NCBI RefSeq assembly: GCF_943914015.1
Contig: NZ_CALUAK010000005.1
Span: 1 to 48,590, forward strand
Direction: 5' to 3'
DNA length: 48,590 nucleotides
Origin: an uncultured Corynebacterium sp.
GTDB taxonomy: Bacteria; Actinomycetota; Actinomycetes; Mycobacteriales; Mycobacteriaceae
This document shows positions 1 to 7,725 of the stretch, piece after piece. How positions within the stretch are numbered: the first letter of the stretch is position 1; each line of letters begins with the position of its first letter. The notes beneath the pieces were generated by a model. The model was given only the letters and a program-made list of their open reading frames with translations, had not been told where the DNA came from and made no database searches. Position numbers and translations under genes: made by a program.

Positions 1-1691
1 CATACGAGCTCGATCCCGCAGCAGAAACTGAGGTGACGAAGCAAGGGGAGAATCCGAAGGTCCTTATCCTCGGTTCCGGCCCGAACCGCATTGGCCAGGG
101 CATCGAGTTCGATTACTCCTGTGTCCATGCCACCCTCGAGCTGTCTCGCGTCGGCTACGAAACCGTCATGGTGAACTGCAACCCCGAGACCGTGTCCACC
201 GACTACGACACGGCCGACAGGCTCTACTTCGAGCCCCTGACGTTTGAGGACGTCATGGAGGTCTACAACGCAGAGTGCGAGTCTGGCACGGTTGCGGGAG
301 TTATCGTTCAGCTTGGCGGCCAGACTCCGCTGGGTCTTGCGCAGAAGCTGCAGGATGCTGGTGTTCCTGTCGTTGGCACCACCCCGGAGGCTATTAACCT
401 GGCCGAGGACCGCGGCGAGTTTGGTGGCGTGCTGAAGCGCGCTAATCTTCCCGCTCCTGCATTCGGCACTGCCACGAGCTTCGAAGAAGCAAAGGCTGTC
501 GCGGAAAACATCGGTTACCCCGTGCTTGTTCGCCCGTCCTACGTCCTTGGTGGCCGTGGCATGGAGATCGTGTATGACGAAACCAGCCTGCATGATTACA
601 TTTCCCGCGCCACGGAAATCACGAGCGACCACCCAGTCCTCGTCGACCGCTTCCTCGACAACGCCATCGAGATCGATGTCGATGCTCTGTGTGATGGTGA
701 GAACGTCTACGTAGGTGGTGTGATGGAGCACATCGAGGAAGCCGGCGTTCACTCCGGTGACTCCTCCTGCGCATTGCCCCCGATGACGCTTGGCTACGAG
801 GACCTCGCCGCTGTTCGTCGCTCCACCGAAGCGCTGGCGCACGGCATCGGCGTGAAAGGCCTGATGAACGTCCAGTACGCGCTGAAGGACGACATCCTGT
901 ACGTCATTGAGGCCAACCCGCGTGCATCCCGCACAGTGCCGTTTGTGTCCAAGGCAACGGGTGTTCCGCTGGCCAAGGCTGCAGCGCGCATTATGCTCGG
1001 CGCATCCATCACGGAGCTGCAGGAAGAGGAGATGATCCCCACCACCTACGATGGTGCCTCGCTGCCCCTGGAATCGCCGATCGCAGTGAAGGAAGCGGTG
1101 CTTCCGTTCAACCGTTTCCGCGCACCGGATGGTGCTGTGCTCGACACAATCCTCGGGCCGGAGATGAAGTCCACTGGTGAGGTCATGGGCCTCGCAGACA
1201 GCTTCGGTGCCGCCTTTGCCAAGGGCGAGATGGCCGTTGAAGGCAAGCTGCCGACAGAGGGCACCGTCTTCGTGTCTGTTGCTAACCGCGATAAGCGCAC
1301 GCTGATCTTCCCGATTCAGCAGCTGGAGTCCATGGGCTTCAAGCTCTTGGCTACGGCCGGCACGGCGCAAATGCTGCGTCGTAACGGCGTCGAGTGCGAG
1401 GTTGTCTACAAGGTCTCTGAGGTGGCTGACAAGGAAGACGGAACTGATGCGGCAGTGTCGATTACTGACCGCATCTATGACGGCGACGTTGACCTCATTC
1501 TCAACACGCCGGCTGGTTCCTCCGGAGCTCGCCACGACGGCTACGAGATCCGCGCTGCGGCGGTTGCAACAAACACGCCGCTTGTCACCACAGTCCAGGG
1601 CATTACTGCGGCTGTACAGGGCATTGAGGCGCTGCGCAAGGGCGGTCTGACTGTCCGGGCACTGCAGGAAGTTGATCACTCCGTCAAATAG
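1..1691 (+). CDS. carB: Carbamoyl phosphate synthase large subunit, C-terminal half (partial)
   Basis: The open frame enters from the left edge (first full codon at 3, reading YELDPAAETEV) and ends at TAG 1689-1691, giving about 563 residues of a protein that is normally near 1,100. The enzyme makes carbamoyl phosphate from bicarbonate, ATP and glutamine-derived ammonia for pyrimidines and arginine. What is present is the second ATP-grasp half, starting at the linker PKVLILGSGPNRIGQGIEFD, followed by the C-terminal MGS-like allosteric domain (SVANRDKRTL, LLATAGTA, LILNTPAG). The GTG at 33 lies inside the gene and is not its start. In other corynebacteria carB is the end of a pyr/car run followed by pyrF, as here, but a strong terminator comes directly after this stop. 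The N-terminal half lies outside the window. Confidence 0.97.
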   Translation, partial: YELDPAAETEVTKQGENPKVLILGSGPNRIGQGIEFDYSCVHATLELSRVGYETVMVNCNPETVSTDYDTADRLYFEPLTFEDVMEVYNAECESGTVAGVIVQLGGQTPLGLAQKLQDAGVPVVGTTPEAINLAEDRGEFGGVLKRANLPAPAFGTATSFEEAKAVAENIGYPVLVRPSYVLGGRGMEIVYDETSLHDYISRATEITSDHPVLVDRFLDNAIEIDVDALCDGENVYVGGVMEHIEEAGVHSGDSSCALPPMTLGYEDLAAVRRSTEALAHGIGVKGLMNVQYALKDDILYVIEANPRASRTVPFVSKATGVPLAKAAARIMLGASITELQEEEMIPTTYDGASLPLESPIAVKEAVLPFNRFRAPDGAVLDTILGPEMKSTGEVMGLADSFGAAFAKGEMAVEGKLPTEGTVFVSVANRDKRTLIFPIQQLESMGFKLLATAGTAQMLRRNGVECEVVYKVSEVADKEDGTDAAVSITDRIYDGDVDLILNTPAGSSGARHDGYEIRAAAVATNTPLVTTVQGITAAVQGIEALRKGGLTVRALQEVDHSVK

Positions 1692-1726
1692 TCTGATGGT
1701 GGGTTCGTAGCATCTCGTTTCTCCAC

Positions 1727-1776
1727 GCGCGGGAAGCACATACGCGATACATGTATGAGCTTCCCGCGCTGTTTTT
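1727..1776 (+). terminator. Rho-independent terminator after carB
   Basis: An 11-bp perfect stem (GCGCGGGAAGC 1727-1737 with GCTTCCCGCGC 1759-1769) is capped by a further 5-bp stem (CATAC 1739-1743 with GTATG 1753-1757) across one A/A mismatch. It is followed by TGTTTTTC. This should end the pyr/car transcript before pyrF. Confidence 0.85.
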
Positions 1777-1959
1777 CGCTCTAAGGCAGGAATGGTCTTC
1801 TGCGGTGCAAGGAGAACTCTTGGGTAAAGGGCCAAAACGTGTGTCTTTTCGGACAGCAGTGTTTGATCCAGGGAGTACGGGCAGGGGACGTGAAGCACAA
1901 GGCTCAGTAGAGCGGTTCCAGTTCGAGCCGTGTAGTACAGGCAGTAGGGGGTCGGAGAT

Positions 1960-1989
1960 ACCTGCGTGACGGGTGAACCTGCGTGACGG
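1960..1989. repeat. Short direct repeat, two 13-bp copies
   Basis: ACCTGCGTGACGG occurs at 1960-1972 and again at 1977-1989, a 17-bp period, in the gap before pyrF. A looser pair (AGTACGGGCAGGGG near 1874 and AGTACAGGCAGTAGGGG near 1934) lies just upstream. The function is unknown. Confidence 0.7.
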
Positions 1990-2136
1990 AAATATGTTTT
2001 CTGTAAGGGGAATCGTAAGGGGAGAGGTGGAGTCAACACTTTGTTCAGGGCACTGGCTTGTGTTCGCATCCCTTCTCGAGTTCCCGTATCCCATTCGCTC
2101 GTTGCTGCTACGACTGCCCGGCGCCGGGTCGGGTAT

Positions 2137-2165
2137 TTGCGCACTACAAGGTGTGTGTATGTAAT
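2137..2165 (+). promoter_or_regulatory. Candidate pyrF promoter
   Basis: TTGCGC (2137-2142) and TGTAAT (2160-2165) are 17 bp apart, about 80 bp before the pyrF start. Each hexamer is only a fair match, so this is tentative. Confidence 0.3.
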
Positions 2166-2243
2166 CTGTTGGGAGTGGGGTGGCACGGTGATCGATGCCA
2201 TATCAAGACCCCACCATCAACTTCATTGCGAAAGGGAGAATCC

Positions 2244-3053
2244 ATGCAGAGCTTTGGTGCACGGTTGCGCGAGGTGGCACATAAAACGAACAGATTGTGC
2301 GTCGGAATCGACCCGCACCCGTACTTGCTGGACCAGTGGGGCGTCGACGTAGAAACGTTCACAGCTCGCTGCGTAGAAGCCTTCGTGGGTCGTGCCGCCA
2401 TGGTGAAACCACAGGTCGCTTTCTACGAGGCATATGGCTCACGTGGCTTTGCCATCCTGGAGAAAGCAATTCGTGACCTGCGCGAGGCCGGCACCCTCGT
2501 GCTTGCTGACGCGAAGCGTGGCGATATCGGATCGACGATGGACGCATATGCCCGGGCCTGGCTTTCTGATGGCTCTCCGCTCGAAGTAGATGCCATCACG
2601 GTCAGCCCCTACCTGGGAGTCGGATCGCTTACCCCTGCTTTCGACCTGGCTGCTGAAAACGGTAAGGGCGTTTTCGTCCTTGGCGCTACGAGTAACCCGG
2701 AGGGGGTCACGGTGCAGGGATGCATGACGCGGGACAGCATCCCCTTGGCAGAAGATGTCATCAACCGCGTCAATGTGCTCAACGATAAGCACTTCGCTGG
2801 CGAAGAGCTTGGCAGCTTTGGTGTTGTCTACGGTGCAACAGTAACCATGAACGTGAATCTCAGCACATTCAATGGTCCCGTCCTCATGCCCGGTGTGGGT
2901 GCGCAGGGAGCAACGGCAGAGGACGTAAACAACCTCATGCGAGGTAATACAGATAAGACATTCCCCAACATTTCCCGTGGCATCTTGTCTCACGGTCCAG
3001 AAGTCTCTGACCTGCAAAAAGCATGCGAAGATGCGGGTAGAGACTTCGCATAA
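2244..3053 (+). CDS. pyrF: Orotidine 5'-phosphate decarboxylase (type 2)
   Basis: This 269-residue enzyme converts OMP to UMP, the last step of UMP synthesis. The active-site segment LADAKRGDIGSTMD carries the catalytic Lys91 and Asp94, and the N-terminus has the substrate-binding CVGIDPHP. The spacing and length are those of the actinobacterial type 2 subfamily. The ATG at 2244 is chosen because it is preceded by AAAGGGAGAA and gives the family's N-terminus (MQSFGARLREV); the open frame extends further upstream to 2058 without similarity. It follows carB in the usual order but is separated from it by a terminator. A 6-bp GC hairpin (3064-3079) lies just after the stop but lacks a T-run. Confidence 0.95.
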   Translation: MQSFGARLREVAHKTNRLCVGIDPHPYLLDQWGVDVETFTARCVEAFVGRAAMVKPQVAFYEAYGSRGFAILEKAIRDLREAGTLVLADAKRGDIGSTMDAYARAWLSDGSPLEVDAITVSPYLGVGSLTPAFDLAAENGKGVFVLGATSNPEGVTVQGCMTRDSIPLAEDVINRVNVLNDKHFAGEELGSFGVVYGATVTMNVNLSTFNGPVLMPGVGAQGATAEDVNNLMRGNTDKTFPNISRGILSHGPEVSDLQKACEDAGRDFA

Positions 3054-3089
3054 GCGTGCCGCGCGCCGGAAAACCGGCGGGCCTAATCG

Positions 3090-3117
3090 TTGACTTCCGG
3101 CGTTGTGCCTGTACACT
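3090..3117 (+). promoter_or_regulatory. Probable mihF promoter
   Basis: TTGACT (3090-3095), a 16-bp spacer and TACACT (3112-3117) match the actinobacterial sigma-A type. Transcription would start near 3124 and give a leader of about 190 nt that contains the two dyads described below. Confidence 0.55.
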
Positions 3118-3192
3118 AGCCCCTTGTGCCAGCGAAAAGGTGGTAAACTTCATTGCAGTTTCGACAGCCATTCGCAGGTCAACCAACGTTGG

Positions 3193-3212
3193 GTTCGCGC
3201 AATGCTGCGAAC
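3193..3212. promoter_or_regulatory. Perfect dyad GTTCGC-N8-GCGAAC upstream of mihF
   Basis: The arms are GTTCGC 3193-3198 and GCGAAC 3207-3212. It lies between the proposed promoter and the mihF start. It is not the LexA box (which needs TCGAA and TTCGA in the other order). It could be an operator or an RNA hairpin; the regulator is unknown. Confidence 0.4.
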
Positions 3213-3246
3213 TTTACGTGGTAGGCTATGGCAAACATGGTTGGTT

Positions 3247-3263
3247 TATACCCAATGGGTATA
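3247..3263. promoter_or_regulatory. Perfect dyad TATACCC-AAT-GGGTATA upstream of mihF
   Basis: Arms 3247-3253 and 3257-3263 are exact reverse complements around AAT. In RNA the stem extends by three more pairs (one G-U). It ends 54 bp before the mihF ATG. I do not recognise it as the site of a known corynebacterial regulator. Confidence 0.45.
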
Positions 3264-3317
3264 GACTTCCCCATAGAATTTACCAAGAGAAACTTTTTAG
3301 ATTTGGAGGAACTCCTC

Positions 3318-3641
3318 ATGGCCCTTCCCAAGTTGACGGACGAACAGCGTAAGGCAGCTCTCGCTAAGGCTGCTGAGGCCCGCAAGGCACGTGCAACGAT
3401 GAAGGAAAATCTCAAACGCGGCAAGATCACTCTTAAGGAGGTCCTGGACAAGGCAGGCAGCGACGAGATCGTTGGCAAGACCAAGGTCTCCGCACTCCTC
3501 GAGGCTATGCCGAAGGTGGGCAAGGTTAAGGCCCGCGAGATCATGGAAGAGCTGGAGATTGCTCAGACCCGCCGTCTGCGTGGTCTTGGCGACCGTCAGC
3601 GTCGCGCCCTCCTCGACCGTTTCGGTTACGGTGAGGAGTAA
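3318..3641 (+). CDS. mihF: Integration host factor, actinobacterial type (mIHF)
   Basis: This small, very basic 107-residue protein starts MALPKLTDEQRKAALAKAAEARKAR and has the helix-two-turn-helix core VGKTKVSALLEAMPKVGKVKA, the hallmark of mIHF. mIHF is a nucleoid protein that binds and bends DNA. ATG 3318 is chosen because GGAGGA (3305-3310) precedes it at good spacing and the 107-residue length matches the family. The frame is open back to 3228, so automatic calls may add about 30 unrelated residues, a known problem with this family. It is followed after 9 bp by gmk. Two dyads in the leader hint at regulation. Confidence 0.93.
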   Translation: MALPKLTDEQRKAALAKAAEARKARATMKENLKRGKITLKEVLDKAGSDEIVGKTKVSALLEAMPKVGKVKAREIMEELEIAQTRRLRGLGDRQRRALLDRFGYGEE

Positions 3642-3650
3642 TACCGGTTC

Positions 3651-4223
3651 ATGACTGACCAAAATCGTCAGGGGCAGCTCGTTGTTCTAGCTGGCCCCTC
3701 GGCGGTGGGCAAGTCCACCGTAGTCAGTCGGCTCCGTGAAGAAGTTCCCAACCTTTACTTCTCCGTCTCAATGACAACGCGCTCCCCGCGTCCTGGAGAG
3801 GTAAATGGTCGGGATTACTTTTTTGTTACCCCTGAAGAGTTTCAACAGCACATCGACAATGGCGAAATGCTCGAATGGGCGGATATCCATGGCGGTCTTC
3901 AGCGCTCTGGCACGCCCCGCAAGCCCGTCGCCGATGCAGTGAAGGCCGGCCGGCCTGTCCTGGTAGAAGTAGATCTCGCGGGAGCGCGGTCGATACGTCA
4001 GTCCACACCCGACGCGACCCACGTTTTCCTCGCTCCGCCGAGCTGGGACGTGCTTGTTGAGCGACTCAAAGGACGTGGAACGGAAACCGATGACGTGGTG
4101 AAGCGGAGGCTGGAAACAGCCCGGACTGAACTCGCTGCGCAGGATGAATTCGACATCGTCGTAGTGAACAATGACATTGACGATGCCGTGACGGCGCTGA
4201 CCAAGATTCTTCTCGGTCAATGA
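3651..4223 (+). CDS. gmk: Guanylate kinase
   Basis: The enzyme phosphorylates GMP (and dGMP) to GDP with ATP, linking purine synthesis to GTP supply. The P-loop GPSAVGKST is at residues 15-23, followed by the GMP-binding region (SVSMTTRSPRPGEVNGRDYFFVT) and the lid. At 190 residues it is normal length. The ATG at 3651 lies 9 bp after the mihF stop, with GGTGAGGAG from the mihF end as its ribosome site, so it is probably co-transcribed with mihF. Confidence 0.97.
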   Translation: MTDQNRQGQLVVLAGPSAVGKSTVVSRLREEVPNLYFSVSMTTRSPRPGEVNGRDYFFVTPEEFQQHIDNGEMLEWADIHGGLQRSGTPRKPVADAVKAGRPVLVEVDLAGARSIRQSTPDATHVFLAPPSWDVLVERLKGRGTETDDVVKRRLETARTELAAQDEFDIVVVNNDIDDAVTALTKILLGQ

Positions 4224-4263
4224 TGCTGTGACCGGCTAGTCCGGATGAAAATGCCCGGTCAAC

Positions 4264-4292
4264 TTGGGTTACTGCTTGCCATAGACTATAAT
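4264..4292 (+). promoter_or_regulatory. Promoter of rpoZ
   Basis: TTGGGT (4264-4269), a 17-bp spacer and a perfect TATAAT (4287-4292) make one of the best sigma-A promoters in the window. Start near 4299 would leave an 85-nt leader before the rpoZ GTG. Confidence 0.65.
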
Positions 4293-4384
4293 GGCTGAGA
4301 ATTGTGACCTTTTGTTACACGGCCGGGCATAAATCATGTGGGTTGGCCGTCGGTGAACATAAGCTAGAGGAATGTGGAGAACAC

Positions 4385-4663
4385 GTGGTAACTGATAATT
4401 CAGAGAACAAGGCAGTTTTCGACCCGCCGACAGGTATTACCGATCCGCCGATCGACGAGCTTTTGGAGAAGGTCTCTTCTAAGTACGCTCTGGCCATCTT
4501 TGCAGCCAAGCGCGCCCGCCAGATCAACAGCTTCAACCAGCAGCATGGCGAAAGCGTCTTCGAGTTCGTTGGCCCGCTGGTTCCCCCGGAGCCAGGCGAG
4601 AAGCCACTGTCCATCGCCCTGCGTGAAATCAACCAGGGTCTCTTGGACCACGAGGAAGGCTAA
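4385..4663 (+). CDS. rpoZ: RNA polymerase omega subunit
   Basis: Omega assists folding and assembly of the beta' subunit. The 92-residue product has the family core SKYALAIFAAKRARQINSF and ends EKPLSIALREINQGLLDHEEG, close to corynebacterial RpoZ. The GTG at 4385 is preferred because TGGAGA (4375-4380) precedes it and the length and N-terminus fit; the frame is open to 4304 but that extension (MTFCYTAGHK...) is not family sequence. The gene has its own promoter and a terminator, so it appears monocistronic, unlike operons in which it is joined to gmk. Confidence 0.95.
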   Translation: MVTDNSENKAVFDPPTGITDPPIDELLEKVSSKYALAIFAAKRARQINSFNQQHGESVFEFVGPLVPPEPGEKPLSIALREINQGLLDHEEG

Positions 4664-4687
4664 ACCTCAACCGCCTCATTCTTTTTA

Positions 4688-4722
4688 CCCGTCGTACGCG
4701 CACGTGCGACGGGTTTTGTTTA
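4688..4722 (+). terminator. Rho-independent terminator after rpoZ
   Basis: CCCGTCGTACG (4688-4698) pairs with CGTGCGACGGG (4703-4713), one G-U pair, loop CGCA, followed by TTTTGTTTATG. Confidence 0.88.
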
Positions 4723-4904
4723 TGTTTCGGCTCGCTGCCAGGCATCGCTGAGGCGCTCACAGTGTGTGATGAGGGAGGCAGTCATATCCTGTAGGGAAAC
4801 CTGCGCAGAGCCAACGCAAGGAACTATGGTAGAGGGGAAAGACGAGTGGCCAGGTGGATTATTCACACCTGGCCCAGTTTCAAGTGTCCAGTCTGCGCTG
4901 GGGC

Positions 4905-4934
4905 TTGTCGCGTAACCGGCGCAGAGCCTATATA
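4905..4934 (+). promoter_or_regulatory. Candidate coaBC promoter
   Basis: TTGTCG (4905-4910), 18 bp, TATATA (4929-4934). It would start transcription about 30 nt before the coaBC GTG. Confidence 0.45.
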
Positions 4935-4970
4935 CGAGTCAACCCCGGTACTCAACTGAAAGGTGAGTTC

Positions 4971-6245
4971 GTGTCCACGCCAACCGCGCACAATGAAGAG
5001 CAACCATCGTCGCCGACTCCGGCCAACGTCGTCGTTGGTGTGACCGGTGGAATTGCCGCCTACAAGGCCTGCCAGGTAATTCGGGACTTCACCAAGATGG
5101 GGTACAACGTTACGGTTGTCCCGACTCCTAACGCGCTGAAGTTCGTGGGAAAGGTAACGTTCGAAGCTCTGAGCGGAAACCCCGTCACAAATACGGTCTT
5201 CGAGTCGGTTGATGAGGTTCGCCACGTGTCACTTGGGCAGAACGCGGATCTTATCGTTGTTGTGCCGGCCACGGCTGACTTCCTTGCGCGGTTGGCTCAC
5301 GGGCGCGCCGATGATTTGCTTACTGCTACCTGTCTTGTAGCTACCTGTCCGGTCGTCGTCGCTCCGGCCATGCATACGGAAATGTGGAGGAACCGGGCGG
5401 TCAAGGATAACGTGGCTCTCCTGCGTGAACACGGCGTATCGGTTTTGGAGCCCGCCGTCGGCCGCCTGACAGGCCCGGATTCTGGTGCAGGGCGTCTGCC
5501 GGATCCCGAGCAGATTGAGCAGCTCGCAATCGCCCGGCTGGAGGGGGTGGAGTTCCACCACAACCTGGAGGGGATTCGCGTGCTCATCAGCGCGGGAGGA
5601 ACGAGGGAAGACCTAGACCCAGTCCGCTACATCGGCAATCGTTCCTCGGGGAGGCAGGGTTTCGCATTGGCCGAGGTCGCTGCCCAACGGGGTGCGAAAG
5701 TAACCGTCGTCGCCGCAAGTACTGAGGCGTTACCTGACCCGTTGACAGCAAACATGGTACATGTCCGCTCCGCCCGTGATCTCCAGCAGGCGATGGAGGA
5801 GAAAATGGAGCACGCCGATGTCATCATTATGGCTGCGGCTGTCGCCGATTACCGGCCTTCTACAGAATCCGACACAAAGATGAAGAAGGGCTCCGAGGAG
5901 GAAAAGAATCTTTCCTCGCTGCAGATGACGGAGAACCCGGATATTCTCCGCACCCTTGTGGACAAGCGCGATCACCAAATCTTCGTGGGCTTTGCTGCGG
6001 AGACCGGCGACGCAACACACACGCCACTGGAGCACGGCCTTGCCAAGGCGAAGCGGAAGGGCTGTGACCTCCTCATGTGCAACGAGGTCGGTCGTAATAA
6101 GACCTTCGGCTCTACGTCCAATTCCGGTTGGCTGATCAATAAGTCGGGTTCCTACACGGGGATCGAAACTGCCTCCAAGTACGTGGTGGCGGGCCACATT
6201 CTCGATGCGGTGGCCGCTCTTGCCCCACGGCAGTTGCAAGTCTAG
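4971..6245 (+). CDS. coaBC: Bifunctional phosphopantothenoylcysteine synthetase/decarboxylase
   Basis: The protein joins cysteine to 4'-phosphopantothenate (CoaB) and then decarboxylates it (CoaC) on the way to coenzyme A. The N-terminal flavoprotein half has VGVTGGIAAYKAC, the active-site His85 in RHVSLG and the PAMHTEMW segment; the C-terminal half has SAGGTREDLDPVRYIGNRSSG and the AAAVADYRP segment. It is 424 residues, as expected. GTG 4971 is chosen because GAAAGGTGAG (4957-4966) precedes it and similarity starts there; the frame is open to 4854. Its stop codon (6243-6245) lies within the McbR-type operator of metK. Confidence 0.96.
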   Translation: MSTPTAHNEEQPSSPTPANVVVGVTGGIAAYKACQVIRDFTKMGYNVTVVPTPNALKFVGKVTFEALSGNPVTNTVFESVDEVRHVSLGQNADLIVVVPATADFLARLAHGRADDLLTATCLVATCPVVVAPAMHTEMWRNRAVKDNVALLREHGVSVLEPAVGRLTGPDSGAGRLPDPEQIEQLAIARLEGVEFHHNLEGIRVLISAGGTREDLDPVRYIGNRSSGRQGFALAEVAAQRGAKVTVVAASTEALPDPLTANMVHVRSARDLQQAMEEKMEHADVIIMAAAVADYRPSTESDTKMKKGSEEEKNLSSLQMTENPDILRTLVDKRDHQIFVGFAAETGDATHTPLEHGLAKAKRKGCDLLMCNEVGRNKTFGSTSNSGWLINKSGSYTGIETASKYVVAGHILDAVAALAPRQLQV

Positions 6246-6258
6246 ACCGCTTAGTCTA
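6243..6258. promoter_or_regulatory. McbR-type operator upstream of metK
   Basis: TAGACCGCTTAGTCTA is an exact match to TAGAC-N6-GTCTA, the published binding motif of McbR, the TetR-family repressor of methionine, cysteine and sulfur metabolism in C. glutamicum; metK is a known member of that regulon. A poor -35 (TAGACC 6243-6248), 17 bp and TAGATG (6266-6271) may form the promoter it covers. The first TAG is also the coaBC stop codon. Confidence 0.85.
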
Positions 6259-6513
6259 TCTTGGGTAGATGGAAACCAACGCTTCTCCGTAGTCGCGCAC
6301 CGCGGTACCCACTCGTGTCGACGCTGTCGCACGTACTCAGGCTCTGCGAATGAACAAAGCCATGGCGGACGGTGGGGAGGCGTTTTCGCGGGTGTACGCT
6401 AGTGCCTGCGTCGCGTCGATGCGTGTCACAGGGTGTGCGGAAACACCGCCACAACTGAACAAACTTTTTGACGTTAAGCCGCCTAAGTATGCAAAAGAAG
6501 AATCGAGAAATAC

Positions 6514-7719
6514 GTGAGACTTTTTACCAGTGAGTCCGTCACTGAAGGCCATCCGGACAAAATTTGTGATGCCATCTCTGACACCATCCTCGACGCCATG
6601 CTGCGCGAGGATCCGAACTCGCGCGTCGCAGTGGAAACAGTGGTGACCACTGGCCTCGTCCATGTTGTCGGGGAAGTCAGGACTGCAGGCTACGTGGAGA
6701 TCCCGCAGCTGGTGCGCGAGAAGCTGAAGGAAATCGGCTTTACGTCCTCGGAGGTCGGCTTCGACGGAACCACGTGCGGTGTCACGGTCGCCATTGGTGA
6801 GCAGTCGAAGGAGATCGGCGATGGTGTCGATACCTCCCACGAGGCCCGCTCCGGTGTCATCGAGGATGACCTCGACCAAAGTGGTGCTGGCGACCAGGGC
6901 CTCATGTTCGGCTACGCGTCGAATGAAACCCCGGAACTGATGCCACTTCCGATCGCGCTTGCTCACCGTCTTGCGCGTCGCCTGACGGAGGTTCGCAAGA
7001 AGGGAATCGTCCCGAATCTTCGTCCCGACGGAAAGACCCAGGTCACTTTCGCCTATGAGGAGGACGGCGCAACGCCGAAGTACCTGGACACGGTCGTCAT
7101 CTCCACCCAGCACGATCCGGACATCACACAGGAGTGGCTCGCTGACCAGATGCGCGAGCACGTCATCACCCCGGTAATCGCAGACATGGGGCTGGAAAAA
7201 CTCATTACTGACGAGCTCACCGTCCTCATCAATCCCTCGGGTTCCTTCACCGTCGGTGGCCCCATGGGAGATGCTGGCCTCACGGGCCGTAAGATCATCG
7301 TCGATACCTACGGTGGCATGGCGCGCCACGGTGGTGGCGCGTTCTCTGGCAAGGATCCGTCGAAGGTGGATCGCTCCGCAGCATACGCAATGCGCTGGGT
7401 GGCAAAGAACATCGTCGCCGCTGACCTCGCAGACCGCGTTGAGGTGCAGGTGGCCTACGCCATTGGTCGCGCCCACCCGGTGGGTCTCTATGTGGAGACC
7501 TTCGGTACGGCAAAGCATGGTCTTACCAACGATCTCATCCAGGGTGCGGTATCGAAGGTGTTCGACCTCCGACCGGCCGCCATCATCCGCGATCTCGATC
7601 TGCTCCGCCCGATTTATGCCCAGACTGCAGCATACGGCCACTTCGGCCGCACTGATATTGATCTGCCATGGGAACACACAAACAAGGTCGATGATCTCCG
7701 CACCGCCCTGCTAACATAG
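6514..7719 (+). CDS. metK: S-adenosylmethionine synthetase
   Basis: The enzyme makes SAM from methionine and ATP. The 401-residue protein has the family motifs EGHPDKICDAISD near residue 12, the GAGDQGLMFGYA signature near 127, and GGGAFSGKDPSKVDRSAAY near 270. The GTG at 6514 is the only usable start: the in-frame stop TAA at 6484 lies just upstream and no ATG or GTG intervenes. The ribosome site is weak. If transcription begins at the McbR-controlled promoter the leader is about 235 nt; I saw no SAM riboswitch fold in it. The gene runs into priA after 6 bp. Repression by McbR is inferred from the operator. Confidence 0.97.
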   Translation: MRLFTSESVTEGHPDKICDAISDTILDAMLREDPNSRVAVETVVTTGLVHVVGEVRTAGYVEIPQLVREKLKEIGFTSSEVGFDGTTCGVTVAIGEQSKEIGDGVDTSHEARSGVIEDDLDQSGAGDQGLMFGYASNETPELMPLPIALAHRLARRLTEVRKKGIVPNLRPDGKTQVTFAYEEDGATPKYLDTVVISTQHDPDITQEWLADQMREHVITPVIADMGLEKLITDELTVLINPSGSFTVGGPMGDAGLTGRKIIVDTYGGMARHGGGAFSGKDPSKVDRSAAYAMRWVAKNIVAADLADRVEVQVAYAIGRAHPVGLYVETFGTAKHGLTNDLIQGAVSKVFDLRPAAIIRDLDLLRPIYAQTAAYGHFGRTDIDLPWEHTNKVDDLRTALLT

Positions 7720-7725
7720 GCAAAT

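Larger units (their letters stand above)
1777..2243. other. Long gap between carB terminator and pyrF
   Basis: No credible gene is seen; the short open frames here lack a start site and protein character. The stretch holds the short repeat at 1960-1989 and a possible pyrF promoter (TTGCGC 2137-2142, 17 bp, TGTAAT 2160-2165). Because carB is terminated, pyrF should need its own promoter in this interval. Confidence 0.5.
4664..4970. other. rpoZ-coaBC intergenic region
   Basis: This stretch has no gene. It holds the rpoZ terminator, a 9-bp hairpin (GGCCAGGTG 4848-4856 with CACCTGGCC 4866-4874) without a T-run, and a candidate coaBC promoter. Confidence 0.6.

Noticed and set aside
3064..3079. 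Hairpin CGCCGG-AAAA-CCGGCG after pyrF as a terminator
   Set aside because: The stem is only 6 bp and no T-run follows.
3228..3317. N-terminal extension of mIHF
   Set aside because: The ribosome site GGAGGA and family length support the internal ATG 3318; the extension also covers the dyad.
6271..6513. SAM riboswitch in the metK leader
   Set aside because: I could not find the paired elements of a known SAM riboswitch class; only a 5-bp stem near 6432-6448 is visible.
6337..7677. 446-residue minus-strand frame opposite metK
   Set aside because: Antisense shadow; metK has all catalytic motifs and an operator.
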